Part shown: piece by piece, positions 55,301 to 60,931 of the stretch | Numbering within the stretch: the stretch's first letter is position 1 | How the letters are laid out: every line of letters starts with the position of its first letter | NCBI GenBank assembly: GCA_029260795.1 | Contig: JAJDCO010000009.1 | Location: forward strand, 1 to 61,517 | Length of the DNA stretch: 61,517 nt | From: Planctomycetota bacterium | Lineage (GTDB): Bacteria; Planctomycetota; OFTM77 | Reading direction: 5' to 3' | The notes under the pieces: generated by a model | Told to the model about the DNA's origin: nothing | Databases searched by the model: none | The model's input: the letters and a program-made list of their open reading frames with translations, nothing else | Position numbers and translations under genes: made by a program

Positions 55301-56526
55301 TCAGCGACCTGGCGGCGGCTCTCGAGTCCGAGACGTCCGAGCGGGACCTCATCTCGAGCGCGAGCCCGATCGACTGGGGTCGGGAGACACGGCTCGACGA
55401 TGCGATCGCGCCGACCGCTGGAGCATGGCGAGCGACCGGCGAGGTGCTGCTGACGGGTGCGACCGGCTTCTTGGGCGCCTTCGTGCTGCGAGACTGGCTG
55501 AACGAAACGGCCGACCGCGTTCATTGCCTGGTGCGCGCGTCGGACGACACGGCTGCACTGGAGCGTCTGCGAGAGGCGCTCGCGCGCTTCGGCTTAGCGA
55601 GCCTGCTGGAGACGGGCCGAGTCACGGCCCATGCGGGCGATCTGTCTCGAGAGCGTTTCGGTTGGAGCGCGAGAGCATTCGAGGCTCTGGCCGAGCGGGT
55701 CGATCGCGTGATTCACGTCGCGGCCTCGACCAGCTTTTTTCAGCCCTACCGCCGTCTCGTCGGCGTCAACGTGACCGGAACGCGGCACGCGCTGGCGTTC
55801 GCGTGCACCGGACCCAGGAAGCGCTTCGAGCACGTCTCGACCATCGGCGTGCTGGACGCGGAGTCCGGCACCGAGGCTCCTTCTCGCGATGAATCGAGCG
55901 CGCTGCCCCCCTTCGATCACATCCGGGGCGCGTATGCTCAGACCAAAGCCGTCGCCGAGGTACTGGTGCGCGAGGCCGGCCGACGGGGCCTCGATGTCGC
56001 CGTGTACCGGCCGGGCCGGCTCGTGGCCGACGAGGCCACCGGCGCGGTCAATCCCGAGGACTTGGCAGCACGTCTGACTCGACTCTGCCTTCGCATCTGC
56101 GCGGTGCCGGCGGTCGATCTGGCCTTCGACGCGACTCCGGTCGACGTCGTCAGCCTGGGGCTGGTCCGATTGGCGCTCACCGAGACCGAGCGCGAGCGCC
56201 CGTACCACCTGATCAGCCCTGAGCCGTTGGAGTCGAACAAGTTACGCGACTGGGTCCTCCGAGAACGGCCCGACCTCGAGGTGGTCTCCCTCGAGGCTTG
56301 GCGAGCCCGGGCGCTGCCCGTGTTGAGAGCCGAATCGCCGGAGCTGCTGCCCCTCTTCGATCAGCTGGCCCCCCAGGAGGACGAGGAGCCAGCCATCTCC
56401 TGCGACTGGACGTGGAGGGAGCTGTCGGCGAGGGGTGTCGCGTGTCCGAAACGGGATCGAGAGTGGCTGTCGAAGGTGTTGACGAGACTGTCGGAGTCGA
56501 CGACGGAAGACCGGGATGACCGGTGA
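43342..56526 (+). CDS. three-module NRPS: C-A(MT)-PCP-C-A-PCP-E-C-A-PCP-reductase
   Basis: 4394 residues from ATG 43342. Module 1: C (about 40-480, HHIIADG), A with a methyltransferase (EIGCGLGLL, about 950-1190) inserted between A8 and A10, PCP LGGHS. Module 2: C, A, PCP LGGDS and an epimerase (HHLVIDG, about 2530-2930). Module 3: C (HHALLDG), A, PCP NGGDS. A terminal NAD(P)-dependent reductase (about 4030-4394) has TGATGFLGA and catalytic YxxxK at Tyr4198. Binding-pocket codes read by eye: DILQLGLIW (glycine type), DLTKVGEVG (asparagine type), DTEDIGTIV (unclear; Glu and Asp in the pocket suggest a basic residue). Predicted unit: N-methyl-Gly, D-Asn, basic residue, released as aldehyde or alcohol. 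Confidence 0.94.
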   Translation: MGELEDRLAKLSPERRALLERMLAEKRAASTGPIPAAPEGSGPFPLSFAQERFWFLEQLEPGNLAHHIAGVTRLGGTLDVEAFIAALDEVIRRHEILRTTFDERDGRPVQIVEPATPIPLVPQDLRGLSGDALARERARWEAEILRRPFDLRRGPLMRWALLRLGDEEWELLSCLHHIIADGLSARVLAAEHGAFYTARLRGEPVSLSPLPIQYRDYAAWQRRTLTEAMLDERLEYWREQLADVTTLALPIDRPRHADGQSQGARVRRRLSEEVFTDALSLAREEQITPFVMLLATFEVALSRWTGQTDIAVGTPAANRDRAEVEGLVGFFVNSLVLRLETSDDPSFRDLLHRARKIVLDAQEHQDVPFERIVDALQPERHLDRNPLFQVVFNYVDYVGDTFELPGLTLQYHSRPAGTLFDVTLYATRHDNRLELEFEYDADLFEAEKMERFLAELEVLLAGAVADPDRPLSALPIHTSAESERLTQWENGAPIADGAPVPAHEWVGLQAQRTPDAIAIEDGQRRWTYAQLDAAATQLAKRLGAAGHGPGMRVGLMTERTGELLVALLGIGRAGAAYVPLDPDFPPARLTDMAADAQLSAIVTQPALASRCPADTEPLFVIDETIIANAPLPASDLDAAMYVIYTSGSTGRPKGVIVPHRTVTRFLEAMVEQPGLTASDVLVAVTTISFDIAVLELLGPLMVGGRVVIAPRETALDGVALGSLLESSHATVLQATPATWRMLRLAGWPGRPGLRMLCGGEPLPRDLAEELLPLGTELWNLYGPTETTIWSTVERIQSAPGRPITIGRPIRGTRTRIVDRHGHRVPIGVDGELWIGGAGVASGYWQRESLTAERFVSDADGQPWYRTGDRARWLADGRLLCLGRLDAQIKLRGFRIEPGEIETILREHPSVVDAAVTLFERSADDRRLVAYVTADPGASTAESVEQWTSLWDTVYADSTASDPTFDLSGWGDSTTGSPMPEASMRQWVDGTVERLRALHPKRLLEIGCGLGLLLFRLAPHCERYRALDASPTATERIRRLCDERGLEQVTVDTLGADDLDRLGDERFDVIVLNSVAQYFPSADYFLDVVSKALTRLTPGGHLFLGDLRSARHLKAFHTLVQIRRADPEDSVGTLRERIARQLQRERELVFDPALFEAWSSSFDVHIELRRGAIHDELSLFRYDVILTAVRPEERSEATSAWDAYGSLPSLREHLTTARAEALRVTDIPNARLTGLVAAQTALDEAGASVESLRQLLESAPGIEPDLIRDVAAASGYEVELRWAASESTECLDAVFRRPRPTSPSPITVTLPEVTPEDRLRWVREPLPASDPLPAELREHLRNRLPEALLPSHIVRLESLPRTPNGKLDRRALPAPDAAPRRAKGEAPRTEEERLIADLFSEILQVESVGRDDDFFDLGGHSLLATQIISRLRQRVGAELPLRQIFSTPRVRDLAAALAEAGAGEDRPGFTIPTVSRAGALPVSFAQERFWFLHQLDPDQRAYHMPGAALLDGPIDETTIRAAFERVARRQESLRTFFRADVEGRPRAHVRPDPSLDWISESLIERPDPLAAFRERARAIASSPFDLAAGPLVRIAWFELGPRWHGLLVVLHHIIADGWSIGVLLHELQSAVEAELSHRDARLPALGIQVIDWAAWRRDQAESGGLDDSLSYWVRQLDGAPRVLAVPTDSPRPPVVTDHGARFVARLDLPHREMLAQLARATRATPFQVLLAAFGELVRRLTGQGDFLVATPVAGRDHPDTEPLIGCFIEQVVLRLRPGEAQTFEALVEQVRDTVGEALSHADLPFERIVEALDPPRDRSRHPLVQVSFESLDLPMRLDRLGGARVTSLPLEEVAPKFELTFRIGGDANSEVTIEYRADLFEPRTIERWWHCFERLLAECLSAPGQPLHTRPMLPPTQRDELLRTAAGPSDSSMAARPIAHALFETIARRRDQTAVRHEDASWSFGELGEQAERIAAELHARGLTSRDRIALSLPRSFDLLAAWLGALRAGIPYVPIDPSDPVARRQWILKDSGARLVITDANGASSLPDGFVGDAVTTRDLVAGRGEPPPLPTAAEDPAYVLYTSGSTGRPKGVVVTQRGLANYVEWASRSYPIADGDGSPLFTSLGFDLTITSVLPTWRVGRTVHVIPEGPGIEPLRSTFGRGQPFGLVKLTPAHLDALALVTTPEQRRGWTRCLVVGGEALTEHHTSAWLEADPSLEVFNEYGPTETVVGCCVHAVARDESGAHPIGRPIANTRLYVVDDEGELAAWGAPGELWIAGAGVASGYLGRDDLTAERFVTDPFVELPGERVYRSGDRVRRRADGRLVYLGRGDDQVKIRGYRVELGEIEAVLRRQPGVRECAVTTREGLGGRRLLAAVTGEEPERDAWRAGLARELPNAWIPSAFVLVPQLPLTALGKVDRAALPDPDPTPTQAATPPRDPLEQALAAHWCAVLGRESIDVQDGFFALGGDSILALQIVARAQRDGLPLQTADLFEYATIAELAAALRERPGSGRVASGPRPPGPRELGPTQEWFFGRRLVEPHHWNQSLAFTVRADVEPGRLQAALDEILTQHEALRWRFTGSGSEVSAHAIEPEPFPLDVIDLEGALEPEARRAFDQACRHAQKQLDLAKGPLTRGVLVRLGSGAPSWLGWIVHHLVIDGVSWRILIEELSALLDADTIEGVLSGEPTTLGEWNAAIRERQRSDDVPFEPASTPLGALSLGDAPNVEGQAIDIVRRLSHEDTRALLEAAPTWRAGIDELLLTALSQALADVLGPKSWRVDGESHGRDGSSESDLSHTAGWFTRFVPMILPVPEAEVDETVASVKEAARRARTASLLRSGEAPAASAPILVNYLGRSESIEGAALQPWPEPIAEARSPLAARSHELELLAWITDGQLTLRWSYARGRLDGDLALRLAESLESRLPPLARGPSSPGSTAVPSDFPTAGLDRASLRRLLTDAPDTTDLYPLTPTQQGMFFHSRFAPEAVAYVEQLHLMLSSLDVSAWSQALEELLRRHEPLRSEVVWDELERPLWRVRSRVPLPLTVIDGREWEDEAARLEEWQRAERRRGFEWDRAPLLRWVLIDLAGGRHAILLTYHHALLDGWSMAILLREMTELYAAARSGRAALPRPAPPYGAYVAWLEDQDLEEARRFWQRELAAFDTPTPLLGHTLSRPRGASELLETELVWDEDRTQRWTERTRAAGWTASTTVQAAWALLLHRYGAPHDVVFGATVSGRPATLGDLERRVGLYINTVPVRVQVPEHDSIRRWLTDLQQRQAARAAFEWTPLPVSQAGADVPPGTPLFDSLIVFENYPLDRAALSAGTDLGFPDVLDAGSFERTSYGLTLVVVPGDRLILRLLHATDLADASRGEKLLRHLAQLLDGITAAPERSASAIPMLTDSERAWLRDAATVPTTPAASSSATVLDRFERRVVEAPDAIALIDGDRSWTYRELQERAHQLASVLRESLPEIEEPIVGVCLPRCVDTITALLAVPAAGGATLPLELSLPPQRLSTLVRESGCTHVIALPEHRPALEGVSVRWIDPSAKPSRTAPALVAPTPDRLAYVLFTSGSTGEPKGVAVEQRALAHYVAEAERAFALTPEDRVLQFASLAFDTSAEEIYPTLLAGAQLVLRDESMIESVRGFCQGVEKHRLTVLDLPTSFWHELVVGMNENDLRRLHSVRLVILGGEAATPEAVSSWREHVGERIRLLNTYGPTEGTIVTTWADLTRHERGEPVPIGRPIPGARVHVLDAAGQELPPEVPGELWIGGSGLARGYLGRPDLTARRFRDDIPGLPDTRLYRTGDRVRFRSDGALLFLGRVDDQVKMRGQRIEIGEVEAMLRRHPATTEVAVIHREAAGGQLVAFVEGEVSLDELRDFVRDRLPSVMVPGRWIPMARLPRTPSGKIDRRRLATLADEAPRSKTSQPRSELEGQVAAAMSTALGQPELSSSDDFFENGGDSLKALRLMRLLEEVMGREIPLALLFRHSRISDLAAALESETSERDLISSASPIDWGRETRLDDAIAPTAGAWRATGEVLLTGATGFLGAFVLRDWLNETADRVHCLVRASDDTAALERLREALARFGLASLLETGRVTAHAGDLSRERFGWSARAFEALAERVDRVIHVAASTSFFQPYRRLVGVNVTGTRHALAFACTGPRKRFEHVSTIGVLDAESGTEAPSRDESSALPPFDHIRGAYAQTKAVAEVLVREAGRRGLDVAVYRPGRLVADEATGAVNPEDLAARLTRLCLRICAVPAVDLAFDATPVDVVSLGLVRLALTETERERPYHLISPEPLESNKLRDWVLRERPDLEVVSLEAWRARALPVLRAESPELLPLFDQLAPQEDEEPAISCDWTWRELSARGVACPKRDREWLSKVLTRLSESTTEDRDDR

Positions 56527-56649
56527 GCTCCCTTTTTTCCAAGACCCCCGAAACAAACTGACTTTCGATCCTCCTGTAGAGATCGGTACCATAGTCGAGG
56601 ACTGTCCCGCGCGGCGGTCCCGACCCGAGAAGCCTAGAGGAGCCAGATA

Positions 56650-58140
56650 ATGACGAAGACGTGGTGGTTGTGTGCGTTGCTTTTGATGGCAGGTCCTGCA
56701 ATGGCAGGCCTGGATATTGAGCTGAAGGGCGGCGCGCTGGGTGGCTCGATCGTCGTGGATCTGGTCGGCGACCCGAATGAGACCTACCTGATCTTCGTCT
56801 CGGACGACCCGAACAATCTGATCAAGTGGTCGGACATCACGATCAACACGCCGGGCTTCATCGGCAAGCTCAATGCCCAAGGCGAGCGCTCGGCGACGCT
56901 GCCTCTGCCGGGTGCGAAGGTGCTGGATGGATTCCAGCTCTGGTTCCAGGCCATCACGGTGACCGGTCCTCCTTACGTATTGGACGACTCGAGCCCGGTC
57001 TGCACGATTCGACTCGGTGAGAAGAACGGCATCGTGGCTTCGACCGGATCGTTGACGACGTCGCGAACGAACGCGTCGGCGCTCAACCTGAACAATGGCC
57101 TGGTGCTGATCACGGGCGGTGGTGGCGGCACGATCTTCACGCCGACGCCGGTCGCGAGCGCCGACCTCTACGATCCGTGTGCGGACAGCTTCTCGGCCTC
57201 GACGGGCACGATGTCGAACGAGCGAGCCTTCCACACGGCCACGGAGCTGCAAGACGGCACGGTGCTGGTGGTCGGTGGCGCGGACGCGGTGCTCGGGATC
57301 AACACGAGCGCGGACGTCTACGATCCGAACACCGATCAGTTCGCCGTGACGTCGGGTGCCATGGCGCGCGCCCGAATGGGTCATACGGCGACACTGCTCG
57401 ACGACGGACGCGTGCTGGTCACCGGCGGCACGAACTCTCTGCTGCCCGACTACCTCGCCTTCCTCTTCGGCAACACGTCGACGACCGAGATCTATGACCC
57501 GAACACGGGCACGTTCTCGGCCGGTCTCAACATCGATCGAGGCCCGAAGTCGTTCCACGCCGCGACTCGCCTCCAGGACGGGAAGATCTTGCTGACGGGC
57601 GGCTACACGATCGTCGACGTCTCGGGCTTCGGCGTCGCCGAGATCACCGGAACGGCGGCGGTCTTCGATCAGCTGACCAACACCTTCGTCGCCAACTTCA
57701 GTCGAAACGGCCAGGCCCGCTCTGGCCACTCGGCGGTCCTGCTCGACTCCGGCCAAGTTCTGCTTGCCGGTGGAGCACGTCAGCCCGTCGAAACCTCGCC
57801 GACGACGAACAGCGCCGACCTGTACCTTCCCGGGACCGATCTGATCACCGGGGTAGCGAACATGAACCGGAGCCGCGGCTTGTTCCCGATGTTCAAGCTG
57901 GCGAACGGCAAGGTGGTGGCGTTGGGCGGAGTCATCGGAGACTTCCTGAACGTCGGCGCGACAGCGCGCTGCGAGATCTACAACCCCCTCACGGACATTT
58001 GGACGGACACGAGCGATCTGCTGACCGTCCCGCGGGCGGCGGCTTGTGGAGTCGCGCTCTCGTCGGGCCGTATCTTGGTGCTCGGTGGCTCCGACCCTTC
58101 GGAGATTCCGCAGCTCTCCGCGGACTTCTTCGTCCAATGA
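56650..58140 (+). CDS. secreted Kelch-like repeat protein, copy 1
   Basis: 496 residues. A signal peptide (MTKTWWLCALLLMAGPAMA) is followed by an N-terminal domain of about 115 residues (GLDIELKGGALGGSIVVDLV, TYLIFVSDDPNN) and then Kelch-type beta-propeller repeats such as ATLLDDGRVLVTGG, SADLYDPCADSF and AATRLQDGKILLTGG. No enzyme motif is seen; such proteins are secreted or surface-bound. The ribosome site agaggagcc precedes the ATG. First of three tandem paralogues; a terminator follows at 58178. Not obviously linked to the NRPS 123 bases upstream. Confidence 0.82.
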   Translation: MTKTWWLCALLLMAGPAMAGLDIELKGGALGGSIVVDLVGDPNETYLIFVSDDPNNLIKWSDITINTPGFIGKLNAQGERSATLPLPGAKVLDGFQLWFQAITVTGPPYVLDDSSPVCTIRLGEKNGIVASTGSLTTSRTNASALNLNNGLVLITGGGGGTIFTPTPVASADLYDPCADSFSASTGTMSNERAFHTATELQDGTVLVVGGADAVLGINTSADVYDPNTDQFAVTSGAMARARMGHTATLLDDGRVLVTGGTNSLLPDYLAFLFGNTSTTEIYDPNTGTFSAGLNIDRGPKSFHAATRLQDGKILLTGGYTIVDVSGFGVAEITGTAAVFDQLTNTFVANFSRNGQARSGHSAVLLDSGQVLLAGGARQPVETSPTTNSADLYLPGTDLITGVANMNRSRGLFPMFKLANGKVVALGGVIGDFLNVGATARCEIYNPLTDIWTDTSDLLTVPRAAACGVALSSGRILVLGGSDPSEIPQLSADFFVQ

Positions 58141-58177
58141 TCTCGGCCGCTCCTCGATAATCTCGAGACACTCGATC

Positions 58178-58213
58178 GGCCTCGCTCGCCCCCGTGGTGA
58201 GCGAGGCCTTTCT
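58178..58213 (+). terminator. rho-independent terminator after Kelch copy 1
   Basis: Perfect 10-bp stem ggcctcgctc / gagcgaggcc with an 11-base loop, followed by tttctc, 37 bases after the stop codon. A typical terminator that separates the first and second paralogues. Confidence 0.78.
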
Positions 58214-58255
58214 CTGGAATCCTCGATCTGCCGCGAGCAACCCCGGAGACCCGAG

Positions 58256-59746
58256 ATGCGAACGACCCCTTGGCTCTTGTTGATCACGTGCGTCTTCACC
58301 GGCTGGGCACACGCCGGCTTGGACATCGAGCTTCGGGGAGGTGCCCTGGGCAACTCGATCATCATCGACCTGGTCGGCGATCCGAACGAGACCTACCTGA
58401 TCTTCGTGTCCGACGATCCAAACAACTTGGTCAAGTGGTCCGACATCACGATCAATACGCCTGGGTTCATTGGCAAGCTGGACGCGCTGGGAGAGAAGTC
58501 GGCGACGTTGCCGTTGCCCGGAGCCAAGGTACTGGACGGATTCCAGCTCTGGTTTCAGGCGATCACGGTGAACGGTCCGCCCTATGTCGTCGACGATTCG
58601 AGCCCGGTCTGCACGATTCGCCTGGCCGACAAGAACGGCATCGTGGCTTCGGGGGCGACCCTGACGACGGCCCGCACCAACGCCGCCGCGGTCGAGCTCA
58701 CGAGCGGACTGGTGCTGATCACCGGCGGGGGGGGTGGCACCGTGTTCTCCCCCACGCCCGTGGCGAGCGCCGATCTGTACGACCCGTGCTCGGACACGGT
58801 GGCCGCCTCGAGCGGCACGATGTCGAACGAGCGCGCCTTCCACACGGCCACTCTGCTGCAAGACGGGCGCGTGCTCGTGGTCGGAGGGGTCGATGCCGTG
58901 CTCGGTGTCACGACGACCGCGGATATCTACGACCCCGTCACCGACCAGTTCACGCCCACGGGCGCCCTGGCGCGGGCCCGCATGGGGCACACGGCGACGC
59001 TGCTCGATGACGGCCGCGTCTGGATCGCCGGCGGCACGAATGCACTGCTTCCGGACTACCTCGCCTTTCTCTTCGGCAATACCGCCTCGACCGAGATCTG
59101 GGATCCTTCGACCGGGCTCTTCACCTTGGGATCGGTCATCGATAGCGGAACGAAGGCCTTCCACACGGCGACTCGATTGAACGATGGCAAGATCCTGTTC
59201 GTCGGTGGCTACTCCTGGTTCAACAACTTCGGATACGACATCGCCGAGATCACCAGTCGGAGCTCCCTCTGGGATCCGCTGGCCGGAAGCTGGGTCTTCA
59301 ATCCCTTCCGCCTCGGTCAAGCCCGAGCGGGTCACTCGGACGTGCTCCTCGACGACGGAAGCGTCCTGCTCGCAGGTGGCGCCCGCCAGCCCGTCGAGAC
59401 GTCGCCGACCTCGAACAGCGTCGATCGCTACGATGCGGTCAACGACATCATCTCGGCCGCCTCCACCATGAACCGGAGCCGCGGCTTGTTCCCGATGTTC
59501 AAGCTCGACAATGGTCGCGTCGTTGCAATCGGTGGCGTGATCGGTGACTTCCTGAACATCGGTGCGACGAACCGCATGGAGATCTACGATCCGGTGGCGG
59601 ACACCTGGACCGATACCGTCGACGTGCTGGCGACTCCGCGGGCGGCGGCCTGTGGTATCCCGCTGTCGTCCGGGCGCTTCCTGGTCATCGGAGGATCGGA
59701 TGCCTCCGAGACCGCGCAGCTTTCCGCCGAGCTCTTCGTGCAGTGA
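58256..59746 (+). CDS. secreted Kelch-like repeat protein, copy 2
   Basis: 496 residues, the same length as copy 1 and alignable along the whole chain: signal peptide MRTTPWLLLITCVFTGWAHA, N-terminal domain GLDIELRGGALGNSIIIDLV, then Kelch repeats (ATLLDDGRVWIAGG, STEIWDPSTGLF, VLLDDGSVLLAGG). A run of eight G at 58729-58736 encodes part of a poly-Gly loop; copy 1 encodes the same loop with mixed codons. Start ATG 58256 is fixed by the signal peptide, although the frame is open upstream. Confidence 0.82.
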   Translation: MRTTPWLLLITCVFTGWAHAGLDIELRGGALGNSIIIDLVGDPNETYLIFVSDDPNNLVKWSDITINTPGFIGKLDALGEKSATLPLPGAKVLDGFQLWFQAITVNGPPYVVDDSSPVCTIRLADKNGIVASGATLTTARTNAAAVELTSGLVLITGGGGGTVFSPTPVASADLYDPCSDTVAASSGTMSNERAFHTATLLQDGRVLVVGGVDAVLGVTTTADIYDPVTDQFTPTGALARARMGHTATLLDDGRVWIAGGTNALLPDYLAFLFGNTASTEIWDPSTGLFTLGSVIDSGTKAFHTATRLNDGKILFVGGYSWFNNFGYDIAEITSRSSLWDPLAGSWVFNPFRLGQARAGHSDVLLDDGSVLLAGGARQPVETSPTSNSVDRYDAVNDIISAASTMNRSRGLFPMFKLDNGRVVAIGGVIGDFLNIGATNRMEIYDPVADTWTDTVDVLATPRAAACGIPLSSGRFLVIGGSDASETAQLSAELFVQ

Positions 59747-59778
59747 GCCCCTGCAGCGCACGGCTCACCCCACACTCG

Positions 59779-59805
59779 GCCGCCGGCGCTCTGGGCGTCG
59801 GCGGC
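59779..59805 (+). terminator. GC-rich hairpin after Kelch copy 2
   Basis: gccgccggcgc and gcgtcggcggc form an 11-bp stem with one G-T pair and a 5-base loop, 33 bases after the stop. No T-run follows, so termination strength is uncertain. A run of seven C follows at 59822-59828. Confidence 0.5.
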
Positions 59806-59858
59806 TCGACCACCCGTCTCTCCCCCCCACTTCGCCGCGAGCCTCTTGGAGACAACTC

Positions 59859-60752
59859 ATGATCTCGATTCGTTGGGTCTTGCCGTTCCTCCTTCTCCTG
59901 GCAGGCACCACGCAGGCCGGGCTCGATCTGGAGCTACGGGGTGGTGCACTCTCGGGCTCGATCGGCATCGACCTCACCGGGGATGCGAACGAGACCTACC
60001 TGATCTTCGTCTCGGATGACCCGAACAACATCATCAAGTGGAGCGGCATCACGCTGAGTACGCCCGGCTTCATCGGCAAGCTGAACGCTTCCGGACAAGC
60101 CTCGGCGACGCTACCGTTACCTGGAAGCAAGGTGCTCGACGGCTTCCAGCTGACCTTCCAAGCCTTCACCGTCAACGGGCCGCCCTACGTCGTCGACGAT
60201 ACGAGCCCGCAGTGCACGATCCGGCTGGCCGAGAAGAACGGCATCGTCGCCTCGACCGGCACTCTGACGACCGCGCGTACGAACGGATCCTCCGCCTTGC
60301 TGGCCGATGGGCGAGTGCTCATCACGGGTGGTGCCGGCGGTACCATCTTCGCGGCACCGACCCCCGTCGCGTCGGCCGACCTCTACGATCCCTGTACTGA
60401 CACGTTCACGGCCTCGGGCGGCTTGATGAGCACGCAGCGCGTCTTCCACACCTCGACCGTGCTCCAAAACGGGCAGGTGCTCGTGGTTGGCGGAGCCGAT
60501 AGCGGCCTGACCGTGCGCCGCTTCAGCGATCTCTATGATCCGGTCACCGACCAGTTCACGTCGACGAGCAACCTGACGCGCGGACGCATCGGGCACACGG
60601 CGACGCTCCTCGACGACGGTCGCGTCCTCGTGGCGGGCGGCACCAACGCGCTGCTCCCCGACTACCTCGCCTTCCTCTTCGGCAACGTCTCCTCGACCGA
60701 GATCTGGTCAACCGCGAGATCTCGGCCACCGGGTAGCCCTGGACGCTCGTGA
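59859..60752 (+). pseudogene. third Kelch-like paralogue, truncated by an inversion-type break
   Basis: Starts MISIRWVLPFLLLLAGTTQA and follows copies 1 and 2 through the signal peptide, N-terminal domain and first Kelch repeats to SSTEIW (about residue 283). Homology then stops near 60705 and the frame runs into 15 unrelated codons before a stop; about 210 residues are missing compared with the 496-residue copies. The break lies at a 9-bp inverted repeat, ccgagatct (60697-60705) and agatctcgg (60717-60725). The following bases encode a piece of the missing part on the opposite strand. Confidence 0.75.
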
Positions 60753-60836
60753 TCGAGTAGCCCCCGGTCATCAGGATCTTGCCATCCTGCAGCCGCGCCG
60801 CGGCATGGAAGTATTTCGGGCCGGCACCGATCGACG
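60715..60836 (-). pseudogene. inverted fragment of a Kelch-like paralogue
   Basis: Read on the minus strand this encodes SIGAGPKYFHAAARLQDGKI then LMTGGYSITSVQGYPVAEIS, which aligns with the stretch of copies 1 and 2 that follows the point where copy 3 breaks (RGPKSFHAATRLQDGKILLT in copy 1). It has no start, no stop at a natural position and no continuation on either side. Confidence 0.7.
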
Positions 60837-60890
60837 GTGCCGGGGGATCTTCGGACGATCTGTTCGTGAGGTAGATCCACCGAGCCCGCA

Positions 60891-60907
60891 CCTCGCCACC
60901 GGCGAGG
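60891..60907. terminator. 7-bp hairpin between the Kelch remnant and the minus-strand gene
   Basis: cctcgcc-acc-ggcgagg, about 25 bases beyond the stop of the minus-strand gene at 60932. No T-run; a weak terminator candidate. Confidence 0.4.
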
Positions 60908-60931
60908 CGCGGTGCGCTCCTCGGGGCCGCC

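Noticed and set aside
28974..56526. Complete isonitrile lipopeptide locus
   Set aside because: The ScoE/Rv0097-type oxygenase needed to form the isonitrile is not in the window, and the PKS and NRPS modules differ.
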